Origin: Pseudomonadales bacterium
GTDB taxonomy: Bacteria > Pseudomonadota > Gammaproteobacteria > Pseudomonadales > Pseudohongiellaceae
Direction: 5' to 3'
Assembly: GCA_024234395.1 (NCBI GenBank)
Contig: JACKOH010000001.1
Coordinates: 1,073,001 to 1,137,000, forward strand
DNA: 64,000 bases
Part shown: one piece after another, positions 8,861 to 16,436 of the stretch
How the letters are laid out: each line of letters opens with the position of its first letter
How positions within the stretch are numbered: position 1 is the first letter of the stretch
Notes under the pieces: model-generated
Database searches by the model: none
Told to the model about the DNA's origin: nothing
What the model saw: the letters and a program-made list of their open reading frames with translations, nothing else
Program-made: the position numbers and the translations under genes

Positions 8861-8891
8861 ATCTATACGGAGTTGCAGGCAGCGTGGATCA
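8861..8891 (-). promoter_or_regulatory. Putative ECF sigma (RpoE/ChrR-type) promoter
   Basis: On the minus strand TGATCC (8891-8886) and TATAGAT (8867-8861) are separated by 18 bases. This resembles the TGATCC...TAAGAT type of promoter known for RpoE of ChrR-controlled systems, and it is correctly placed for the NTF2-like/FAD/DUF1365/cfa operon. The -10 is not perfect, so the assignment is an inference. Confidence 0.5.
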
Positions 8892-9064
8892 CAGATTTTT
8901 TTGCCGACCGGGTAATCCACCTCGACGAAACCGCCGTAGTTAAGGACATGCACCAATTGTCAGCCAGTTATGATCGGTTTAGGATGAGCGCCAAGGATCT
9001 CGCCCACGGCGGGGATCGCGTGCAGGAACGGCAGACTCGAGCGACAGTGGTGAAACAGGTGGCA

Positions 9065-9622
9065 ATGGAGCGTGACGATGAGTCTTTACTCATCGCGGTA
9101 GGCAATTCACAGGATCGTGAGGCATTCAATGTCCTGTTTCACCGGTTCGGCAGCAAAATTTTCGCGCTGGGAATGAAGATTACCCGTAATGAGCAGCTGG
9201 CCAACGATCTGGTGCAGGAAGCCATGCTGATTATCTGGCAGAAGGCACCGCTGTACGACCTGGACAAAGGCTCGGCTCAGACCTGGATTTTTACCCTCGT
9301 CCGCAACCGCTGTTTCGATATTCTGCGCAAACTCAAACGGCAGCCTGACGGAATCAGCGCCGACGACATTTACGCGGAAACTGAACTGGAGTTGTCGGTG
9401 GATCCAGAACAGCAGCAGGCCGCCGAGATTCAGCTGGAGCAGATCCAGCAGTACTTCGGGCAGCTTCCGGCACCGCAGCAACAGGTCATCGAGTACGTTT
9501 TCATGCGGGATCTGACCCACCAGGAGGCGGCCCAGCAGCTGAATATCCCGTTGGGTACCTTAAAGTCGAGATTGCGGCTGGCGTTAAGTAAATTAAGAGA
9601 TTTTATCGGAGTCGAACAATGA
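9065..9622 (+). CDS. ECF RNA polymerase sigma factor, ChrR-linked (RpoE-like)
   Basis: Extracytoplasmic-function sigma factor of about 185 residues. Region 2 is visible as AFNVLFHRFGSKIFALGMKI followed by ANDLVQEAMLIIWQKA and AQTWIFTLVRNRCFDILRK. Region 4 carries the helix-turn-helix QEAAQQLNIPLGTLKSRLRL. ATG 9065 gives the usual length; in-frame ATGs at 8873, 8948 and 8984 would add residues without sigma-like content. The stop overlaps the anti-sigma start (ATGA, 9619-9622). It is divergent from the cfa operon and probably transcribes it. The group resembles the singlet-oxygen-responsive RpoE of Rhodobacter and relatives. Confidence 0.9.
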   Translation: MERDDESLLIAVGNSQDREAFNVLFHRFGSKIFALGMKITRNEQLANDLVQEAMLIIWQKAPLYDLDKGSAQTWIFTLVRNRCFDILRKLKRQPDGISADDIYAETELELSVDPEQQQAAEIQLEQIQQYFGQLPAPQQQVIEYVFMRDLTHQEAAQQLNIPLGTLKSRLRLALSKLRDFIGVEQ

Positions 9623-10326
9623 CTACGCAAACCAATCATCATCCGTCACAGGACCTGCTGAAGACTTTCAGCGAAGGGCAATTGTCGACAGGAATGAGTA
9701 TCGCGATTTCCGCTCACCTGGACTACTGCAGCAGCTGCCGCCAGTCGGTAGAGGTTTACGAATCGGAACTGGCCAGCGAGTGGGTTGCGACAGATCCGGG
9801 TGCTGACGGTCCGCAGTTGTCTGAAAGCAACATTCTGATGGACCGGATTACCAGCCAGCCTCAGGTGGTTCCGATCACCCAGGCGACCAGGCCGCGTCGC
9901 CCGGTGGAACTGCACATGCATGAGCGTAGCGTCAGGCTGCCCGGGGTATTGTCCCGGGTTGCGGAGAAGGGTGTGGTGTGGAAAAAGCTGGCCGGTGGAA
10001 TCAATACCGCCAAGCTGACGCTTGACCGCGACGCCCAGTGCGACTTCATGTATATGAAACCCGGCAGTCAGGCACCCAGGCACACCCATCGGGGCCTGGA
10101 AGTCACGCTGGTACTGGATGGTACCTTTGAGGACGAACTGGGTGAGTACCGGCCTGGGGATTTCGTTCTGCGCGAGAGTACGCAGGTTCATACGCCACGC
10201 AGCGATGAAGGCTGTTTGTGCTACTCCGTTCTGGACAGTCCGCTATTGTTTACGTCCGGTTGGTCCCGTTTGCTCAATCCGTTTCAGCGCCTGCTATTCA
10301 ATCGCCAGCTGCGCCACAGTCACTGA
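9619..10326 (+). CDS. chrR: ChrR-type zinc anti-sigma factor with C-terminal cupin
   Basis: A 235-residue anti-sigma factor. The N-terminal zinc-binding anti-sigma domain shows H33-x3-C37-x2-C40 (HLDYCSSC). The C-terminal cupin (about 130-225) has HTHRGLEVTLVLDG and later HTPRSDEG metal-ligand positions. In characterised ChrR proteins the N-terminal domain holds the sigma factor inactive and the cupin is needed for the response to singlet oxygen or organic peroxide. Overlap with the sigma gene by four bases supports co-expression at fixed ratio. The family is clear; the inducing signal here is inferred. Confidence 0.92.
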   Translation: MTTQTNHHPSQDLLKTFSEGQLSTGMSIAISAHLDYCSSCRQSVEVYESELASEWVATDPGADGPQLSESNILMDRITSQPQVVPITQATRPRRPVELHMHERSVRLPGVLSRVAEKGVVWKKLAGGINTAKLTLDRDAQCDFMYMKPGSQAPRHTHRGLEVTLVLDGTFEDELGEYRPGDFVLRESTQVHTPRSDEGCLCYSVLDSPLLFTSGWSRLLNPFQRLLFNRQLRHSH

Positions 10327-10335
10327 AAACCGGGC

Positions 10336-11886
10336 TCAGCTTCGGATGTCCTGGGAGCTGATGCCCCGAATCTGGGTTACCGGAATCATCTCGATGTCCC
10401 TGAACTTGGAGTTGATCGGGTTATCCAGTTCCAGAATAGTGCCCACGTTAGCGTAAGTATCTTTTACGAACAGCTGTTCATGATCATCATACTTGCGCGG
10501 AATCCCATAATTGATAGCCTGACGGAAGCCCGAGGGAACCTGAGTGAGCATGCTCTTGGTCACCCAGGTACTGCCGTCGCGTGCAAAGTCGCTGATCCGT
10601 GATGCGTAGTTGACGGTCTCTCCCAGTACAGTGAACTCGATATGCGCCCCGGCATGGTAGGTTCCAAACCATTCCTGGCCTTCGTGCAGGCCGATATTCA
10701 GCATCAATTCGTTAAACCAGCCCTTACGGATCTGCCAGCGCTGGGTGATTTTCTTCATCATGTCCTGCAGTTCAATGGCGCACTGGACTGCGTTCAAGAC
10801 GTAGTTGCAATCCGGCTGCGGGAAAAAGTAATACACCATGCCATCCCCGGCATGCTTGCCATGGGTTCCGTAATACTTGCGGAAGATCGGTTCGCTTTCC
10901 TGCCAGATATCGTTAATGAGCTGGAAATACTCTTCTGCCGGAAGTTCGGAACAGAGTCGTACGGAATTCTGCAGATCTGCCACCATCACTGCCACGTGGC
11001 TGAGATAAGGCTTGCGCTTACGCAGCAGTTCCCGGATTACCTGGTTACGCTGGGCCAGGAACTGAAGCAGGAAGTCGTCATTCTTGGAAACCTGATTGTA
11101 AGTGAATAGTATGCCTTCACGATAAAAGGAAACATACAGATCACAGGGAATCTCATTGTTGTTGCGATCTTTCAGTTGGGTACTGAAGTGAACTATCGGT
11201 TGTTTTTCGATCGACTGGGCGCCTTCATAAAGCGACTCGATAAGCGACAGCATCTCGCCCCCCAGCGGCGCATATATCTTGGTCAGTGACGACTTGCTCA
11301 TGCGCTTTTTGGCCGCCGCGAGGTGCGGACGAAGGGTATCCATAAGTTCCTGGGTATCATGGCCATCGAATGCTTCCACCAGCAGGCTGAGAACATTTCG
11401 GGTCTGCAGATCGCCATGTCCGCTGATGCGCGGGCCGAACACCTGGTCCTCGGCGTGGTTGTTCCACCACATCAGCTCGAAGTTGTTGTCGACCATGTAG
11501 GCAGGGCCAGGAAAACTGTCGATGGACAATTCCATTGACAGCCGGTTTGAGGCAGCGCTCCCGTAAATGGGCTGAACCGTTCTGCCCATTTCCCTGTGAC
11601 TGTCGCTCTTGTGTTCCTGAGGTTCGGTGAGCGGGTAACTCGCTCCTGACTTGCTGGACAACTGGTGGGCAATATCGGCAATGGATACGCCTTCCTTTTT
11701 CATCTCCTGAACTTTCCGGACCCGCTCCAGGGCTTCATTGGGGAAATACCCTATCCGCGTCGCACGACCTTCTCCTTCTTCCGGAGTTTTAACGATGGGG
11801 CTTGGCAGAATTCCAAGCGCCACATAATTATTCAGTGTGGCTCGGGAGATTCCCGTCTGCTCCATAAGCTCTTTGCTGGTTAACAT
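10336..11886 (-). CDS. MerR-type HTH - PAS-like - class III nucleotide cyclase fusion
   Basis: A 516-residue three-part protein. Residues 1-78 form a MerR-like DNA-binding domain (LTSKELMEQTGISRATLNNY ... RVRKVQEMKKEGVSIADIA). Residues about 115-270 look like a PAS sensor (FPGPAYMVDNNFELMWWNNH). Residues about 296-460 are a class III adenylate/guanylate cyclase with metal-binding D304 (MVADLQ) and D348 (HAGDGMVYYFF), and N426 and R430 in GETVNYASRIS as transition-state residues. Thus a predicted transcription regulator can also make a cyclic nucleotide. EFT before VLGE hints at ATP rather than GTP, but this is weak. It converges on chrR. Palindromes upstream suggest autoregulation. Confidence 0.88.
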   Translation of the reverse strand: MLTSKELMEQTGISRATLNNYVALGILPSPIVKTPEEGEGRATRIGYFPNEALERVRKVQEMKKEGVSIADIAHQLSSKSGASYPLTEPQEHKSDSHREMGRTVQPIYGSAASNRLSMELSIDSFPGPAYMVDNNFELMWWNNHAEDQVFGPRISGHGDLQTRNVLSLLVEAFDGHDTQELMDTLRPHLAAAKKRMSKSSLTKIYAPLGGEMLSLIESLYEGAQSIEKQPIVHFSTQLKDRNNNEIPCDLYVSFYREGILFTYNQVSKNDDFLLQFLAQRNQVIRELLRKRKPYLSHVAVMVADLQNSVRLCSELPAEEYFQLINDIWQESEPIFRKYYGTHGKHAGDGMVYYFFPQPDCNYVLNAVQCAIELQDMMKKITQRWQIRKGWFNELMLNIGLHEGQEWFGTYHAGAHIEFTVLGETVNYASRISDFARDGSTWVTKSMLTQVPSGFRQAINYGIPRKYDDHEQLFVKDTYANVGTILELDNPINSKFRDIEMIPVTQIRGISSQDIRS

Positions 11887-11917
11887 AGCTGTCTACCGCG
11901 ATTGTTATTTTAGATGG

Positions 11918-11990
11918 GCAGTATAAGTAGACTGTACAAAAACGTCAAGATTTAATTAGACAGTATAGTTATACAGTATAATTATACTGT
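11918..11990 (-). promoter_or_regulatory. Palindromic operator cluster upstream of the cyclase gene
   Basis: Three related 18-base dyads occur within 73 bases. ACAGTATAATTATACTGT at 11973-11990 is a perfect palindrome, ACAGTATAGTTATACAGT at 11960-11977 overlaps it with two mismatches, and GCAGTATAAGTAGACTGT at 11918-11935 has three. They stand 32-104 bases before the ATG of the MerR-cyclase gene, the right place for binding by its own MerR-like domain. The repeats are seen; the binding protein is inferred. Confidence 0.6.
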
Positions 11991-12707
11991 CCAGGTCGCG
12001 AAATTGCTGGCCTGCAGCCACGTGGTGAGAAATCAGCTGGCGACTGAAAAATACAGTCCCGATGCTGCCCAAATGTTGCTTTTGCTCACAATTCGGAACT
12101 TTGTATGGAGGCAGGATCTGCAGGGCGAAGGGTAATCGGTAAGATCCAGGGGATACCAGGATTGGAAAGATTCGGCGCTGTATCTCGCAACGGCACTGCG
12201 ACTCCGATGCCGTAGAGAGCGAAATTGAATGGGATCCCGGGCCGATACACCAGCACGTCGACCATGGCTGAGCATGGGGCAGCTTGAACATGGCTTTGCC
12301 CGTGCGCCTATCTGCAGTAACCGGTATGCCTGGATGTCGGGCAGGCAACGTGCTGGAATTCAGGTAAGAATGACGTGGATTCTGTGCCGGGCAGGTTGGA
12401 AATTCTGGCAGTGGAGAATTTCAATTTAAAGGCGTCTGATTCAATAGAGAAGTGAGTTTGAAAGTCAGTTGGAGCATCCCTGATTGCCGAAATCCAGGAC
12501 TGGAGACACCGCGGAAAATCTCCACTGCAGATGGAATTAATAACCGAGCGGGGGACCTTCCAGCGGCTTTTCTCAGCGGAATCAGGCGGTTCTGACAATG
12601 CCAATTCAGGAGCCAATCCAATTAACAGGCGGATAGGCGATGGGTGGGGATATCCCTCCGGTACAAGGTTGCAGAAACAGGCACCCTGTTTCGCCAAGAG
12701 AGCGAAT
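11991..12707. other. Long intergenic region with no convincing gene
   Basis: About 700 bases. Open frames of 60-150 codons exist on both strands but none has a ribosome site, recognisable motif or protein-like composition. It may hold decayed sequence. A 17-base string (AATTGCTGGCCTGCAGC) near 12002 recurs near 22669, possibly by chance. Confidence 0.5.
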
Positions 12708-13139
12708 TCAGAAGTTGGAGTCACCCCCGGTTGCCGCGTCCGCCTTTTCAAAGGCTCTGCGCGCGGTAAAAAGCGTCACCAGGTAGATGGTAGTTGCCAT
12801 TGCCCAGAATAGAATTTCCACGGTCCAGAGTGCCCGCGGTGCCATACCCGTCAATATCCCGAGCAGCAGAAGCGCCAGCCAGATACCCAGCACTGCCAGC
12901 GGTGCCAGCGCCAGAGCCCGCCAATAGCCGGCCCACAGGCGCACTGCGAAGTAACACAGATAAGCGACACTGAAGGCAACCAGGCTTACAAAGACCCCGA
13001 TGACCACACCCCAGAAACCGGCTCCGGCTTCAGCGGCCACTGGTTCCTGGGCGGCCAGTGAAAGTTGGGCGGAAGTGGCGGTAATCACTACCAAAGCGGT
13101 GTGAATCCGGTTTCGAAGTGATTGCCGGTTAGATTTCAT
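12708..13139 (-). CDS. Small membrane protein of unknown function
   Basis: Not recognised. A 143-residue product from ATG 13139 begins with a likely signal or anchor segment (ALVVITATSAQLSLA). A short linker (QEPVAAEAGAGF) and three hydrophobic helices follow (VVIGVFVSLVAFSVAYLCYF, LALAPLAVLGIWLALLLLGI, TVEILFWAMATTIYLVTLF). The tail is soluble and charged. In-frame codons extend upstream to 13280 but are arginine-rich and not membrane-like, so 13139 is preferred, although its Shine-Dalgarno is weak. No neighbour suggests a role. Confidence 0.6.
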   Translation of the reverse strand: MKSNRQSLRNRIHTALVVITATSAQLSLAAQEPVAAEAGAGFWGVVIGVFVSLVAFSVAYLCYFAVRLWAGYWRALALAPLAVLGIWLALLLLGILTGMAPRALWTVEILFWAMATTIYLVTLFTARRAFEKADAATGGDSNF

Positions 13140-13874
13140 GGTGGTACTCGCTGGACAGTGCTGCATTTGAATTTGATTACCATGGCGATGCCGGTACCGG
13201 AACCGGAGCGCAGCCGGTGACAACTGCCGTTTATTCTCCCGCTCGGCTCTACCGTTCAACCAGAACGGGCATTTAACCAACTATTAAGGCCTGTTTAAAG
13301 CCCCCATTTCCCTCTTCTTTCAGCAGCTAAACCCCGATCGTTTCAGATCCAGATTGCCGCCATAACATGTAACTGCCAGGGTTTCGAAAATGTTCCCGCA
13401 AGCGCCTCTACAAATAGCCTTGGTAAATGAGGATATATAAATATTGAGAAGGATAATAATCAATCCTTAGGGATATATTCTGCGAATACATTAATTTGAC
13501 GACTAAATCTGGCCAAAACTGTGTCACTGAACATCTGGTTACGCCTGTTCATTGCATTGTGAGTGCTTTCTGGATAATGCCTCTGAATTTATTGAGTTTT
13601 TTGTGGCACCGGATTGGGGTTGGTGCTGTGGGGTCGTTACCCGCAAGTGGAATTGAGGCTAAAAAATTGCATCAAGTCTTTATTGCGGTTACTAAGCCAG
13701 ATTTGGCGTGCCTGTGCCTGGTTTGGTAAAGAATTGCGGCGGGTTTGGGCAGTTTTTTCCTTGTAGCCTTTTTCTTGGCAGTTAAGCTAAGGGGTAAGCC
13801 TTGAAAGTAGCTTGTCCTCGTGGTTCAGGCCGACGCAATTCCGCTACTACCGTCATTGGCTGGGTGGTCATGGC

Positions 13875-13911
13875 ATGAACCTCTCATACCGTTTAAACGG
13901 CGAAGGTTCAT
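13875..13911. repeat. Nested palindrome
   Basis: Outer arms ATGAACCT (13875-13882) and AGGTTCAT (13904-13911) enclose a perfect 12-base palindrome CCGTTTAAACGG (13889-13900). It may form a cruciform, or be a binding or recombination site in the non-coding region. Confidence 0.7.
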
Positions 13912-14211
13912 CACCAGCCGGACTGGGGCTGGACAACCAGATTGTGGCTCTGCCGGCGCTAATTCGCTGACCCACCTGTGCCAGATGCTGTCCAGCCGGT
14001 GGTTTTGTTTGCTAGAGTTCTTATTAGCCTCGCTACCAGATGGGCGCTGCACAGAGTGTCGTGAAGTCTTTCGATACGTCCTTACCTAGTGTCCTGTCCG
14101 GTTAATTCGTCGCATTTCAGCGTGCCAGCCAAGGTTCCTGGCAAGGCGCGCCTTGCAGGCAATGGCCGTAGCCCTTGTCAAAAGGCGCAACGCGGCCAGG
14201 GGTCTTGGCTG

Positions 14212-14329
14212 GCTCAATACAGCGTTAAAACCTGGCACAAAATACTCATTTACGGCGTGTTAGCTGCACTTTTGCGCCAGATTTTGTCTTTTTTTTTTAG
14301 CACTCACCGGACAATTTTTCATCAGCCTG
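14212..14329 (+). repeat. Dispersed non-coding repeat, copy 1
   Basis: About 76 bases (from CAATACAGCGTTA to GATTTTGTCTT) align without gaps at roughly 78% with the complement of 19961-20098, by my own count. Both copies end near a CAGCCTG string. It may begin further left, near 14092, where TGTCCGGT mirrors ACCGGACA at about 14307. It is probably a MITE-like element or a mobile-element remnant. Confidence 0.6.
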
Positions 14330-14589
14330 CTGGTGATAGTAGCGTTCTATAGGTAAGTCGAACCGGTTGTTAGGACCGGCGCGCTGATGCTGCTGCTCAG
14401 TGTCCAGACAGCTTCATCGGTCATTTGGACTGTGTATAGTTTCCAATCAACAGGGCCTTGACTTGACACTTCCAGGGTAGGCACGGGTCCGCCTCAATGA
14501 TTCGACCACCATGGTGAGCCGTTGGCTTTGTTCCGATGGTTTCCGTCCTGCCCGGAAATATCGTGTCAGCTTTTACCCGACACGGAAAT

Positions 14590-16194
14590 TCAGGACCCTG
14601 GCAGCATGAATCCCACGCTGGCTCCAGGTCCCAGTGGGAGCCCGAGTATTACCCAGGCAATTGTCATCACCAGCCCGGTGATCAGCAGCCAGAGGGAATA
14701 GGGCAGCATGGTGGCAGCCAGGCTGCCGATGCCGAAATTCCGTTGCCAGCGCTGGCAGAAGATCAGGATCAGTGGAAAGTAGGGCATTAATGGCGTGATG
14801 ATGTTGGTGGCGCTGTCGCCAACGCGGTACGCTGCCGTGCTCATTTCAGGACTGACTCCGATCAGCATCAGCATCGGTACCAGCACCGGCCCCAGTAACG
14901 CCCACTTGGCGCTGGCTGATCCCACGAACAGGTTGATTACTCCGGTGAGCAATATGATCAGGACCAGTAGCACCGACAAGGGGAGGTTGGAAGCTTCCAG
15001 GGCGGATGCGCCACCGATGGCAAAGATCAGGCCCAGGTTTGACCAGTTAAACAGCGCGACAAAGTGCGCGGCCGCAAATGCGAGGACCAGGTAGTAGCCG
15101 AGATCGGCCATGGCCTCGCTCATCATGCGGACGATATCCCGATGCCCGGAAATCGATCCGGTAGCGGAACCATAGGCCCAGCCGGTGGCCAGGAACAGCA
15201 GGAAAAAGCCCGCCACCAGGGACTGGTAAAGCGGATTGAGCCGGGCTTCCACTGCAGCGCTTTCATCCACCAGCGGCGTACCGGGTCCCAGGCACAGGAA
15301 AGCCCAGCACAGCACAATTCCCAGCGCTGCCAGGCCGGCCCGTTTTAAACCGAGTTTTTCCGCCTTGCTCAGATCCGCGGCGTTGGTCTTTACTGCGCCT
15401 GCGGTCGTGCTTTCAAACAGGTCCCCGCCATCACCATTCGCAGCATCGGCAGGTGCCAGGCGTGGTTCAATCAGGCGATCGGTAACCAGCCAGATAACCG
15501 GAAGAAACAGGACGGTCATCCCGACGATGAAGTACCAGTTCCCCGCAATGTTGACATCCCAGCCGGCATCGATAGTCTCCGCACTGGCCTCGGTAATTCC
15601 GAACAGCAGGGCATCCAGCGGGCCCACCACCAGATTGGCCGAAAAGCCGCCCGAGACGCCGGCGAAGGCGGCGGCAATACCGGCAATCGGATGTCTGCCA
15701 GCGGCCGCGAACACCACGCCGGCCAGCGGTATCAGTACTACGTAGGCGGCGTCAGTGGCCAGGTTTCCCAGCATTGCCACCAGCGCGACCGTGGGGGTAA
15801 GGATCGCCTGCGGTGCCTTGCTGACGGCTGAACTCATGGCCGCCGCAAACAGGCCGGAGCGTTCCGCCACCCCCGCTCCGAGCATGACGACCAGCACGAA
15901 ACCGAGAGGATAAAAACCGGCAAAGGTGGCGGGCATCTCCACCAGCAGACGCCGCACATTGGTTGCCGAAAGCAGGCTCTGCGCTTCGATAATCAGCGGG
16001 TTTCCGGCGCCATCCAGTTGCGTGGGATGAGCTGCGGAGACGCCTGCCATGGCAGCAATCACGCTGATTATCACCACGGCCAGAATGCACCAGAGAAAAA
16101 TGAAGACTGGATCGGGAAGGCGATTTCCGGTGCGTTCTATCCAGGCCAGCAGGCCTGCCGGTTGGTTGGGTTGTCGGGCATTTTCCTGGGTCAT
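14590..16194 (-). CDS. AbgT-family transporter
   Basis: A 534-residue inner-membrane protein with about eleven hydrophobic segments, matching the AbgT family. Visible parts are GLLAWIERTGNRLPDPVFIFLW at the N-terminus, the LVVMLGAGVAERSGLFAA segment, GGFSANLVVGPLDALLFGITE, and the C-terminal VGDSATNIITPLMPYFPLIL. Members import p-aminobenzoyl-glutamate or export sulfonamide-like compounds with the proton motive force; which applies here cannot be told. It is transcribed leftward, 240 bases after a hairpin cluster that separates it from the epoxide hydrolase gene. Confidence 0.93.
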   Translation of the reverse strand: MTQENARQPNQPAGLLAWIERTGNRLPDPVFIFLWCILAVVIISVIAAMAGVSAAHPTQLDGAGNPLIIEAQSLLSATNVRRLLVEMPATFAGFYPLGFVLVVMLGAGVAERSGLFAAAMSSAVSKAPQAILTPTVALVAMLGNLATDAAYVVLIPLAGVVFAAAGRHPIAGIAAAFAGVSGGFSANLVVGPLDALLFGITEASAETIDAGWDVNIAGNWYFIVGMTVLFLPVIWLVTDRLIEPRLAPADAANGDGGDLFESTTAGAVKTNAADLSKAEKLGLKRAGLAALGIVLCWAFLCLGPGTPLVDESAAVEARLNPLYQSLVAGFFLLFLATGWAYGSATGSISGHRDIVRMMSEAMADLGYYLVLAFAAAHFVALFNWSNLGLIFAIGGASALEASNLPLSVLLVLIILLTGVINLFVGSASAKWALLGPVLVPMLMLIGVSPEMSTAAYRVGDSATNIITPLMPYFPLILIFCQRWQRNFGIGSLAATMLPYSLWLLITGLVMTIAWVILGLPLGPGASVGFMLPGS

Positions 16195-16356
16195 GGTGGG
16201 TTCCTTCGAGTGCGCCTGGCAGGGAAGTCAGGTGGGAGTTTACACAAGGAGCAGAGGGGATACGAGAAAGGGCCGCGCCTCAGCAGAACGCGGATTTGAG
16301 AGTTGAGGCGCCGGCTTGACAGCGGCGTGGTGCGGGTATTGAGCTAAAGGAAGAGG

Positions 16357-16412
16357 GCCTTACCTGGTAAGGCGGTCCTGGCGTGAGGACCCGGACCTGA
16401 GTCAGGTCCGGG
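16357..16412. repeat. Three back-to-back hairpins
   Basis: GCCTTACCTGGTAAGGC (16357-16373), GGTCCT/AGGACC arms (16374-16391) and 11-base arms CCCGGACCTGA/TCAGGTCCGGG (16390-16412) follow each other with no gap. They lie just after the stop of the epoxide hydrolase gene on the minus strand. There is no T-run, so they may act as an mRNA-stabilising or attenuating structure rather than a simple terminator. Confidence 0.75.
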
Positions 16413-16436
16413 AAGTAACGCTCAGTGGCAGGTCGG

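Larger units (their letters stand above)
13140..14589. other. 1.4-kb intergenic region rich in secondary structure
   Basis: No supported protein gene. Open frames of 60-90 codons lack ribosome sites and protein-like composition. It contains a nested palindrome (13875-13911), a run of related short repeats (CCAGCCGG at about 13915 and 13993), a copy of a dispersed repeat (14212-14329) and GCCAGCCAAG/CTTGGCTGGC arms around 14122 and 14203. It looks like accumulated small mobile or decayed elements. Confidence 0.6.

Noticed and set aside
8948..9064. Longer N-terminus for the ECF sigma factor (starts at 8873, 8948 or 8984)
   Set aside because: The extra residues have no sigma-like content and the first would overlap the divergent promoter; the 185-residue form fits the family.
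12001..12018. 17-base match (AATTGCTGGCCTGCAGC) with about 22669-22685
   Set aside because: A single exact 17-mer match in 64 kb is only mildly unexpected and the flanks do not align, so I do not call a repeat.
12308..12751. 147-codon leftward open frame
   Set aside because: It overlaps the end of the better-supported membrane protein gene, and its composition (many Ser, Pro, Cys, no motif) looks like translated non-coding DNA.
13496..14352. Several 60-90 codon open frames in the gene-poor region
   Set aside because: They lack start signals, share the region with palindromes and a dispersed repeat, and show no protein-like pattern.
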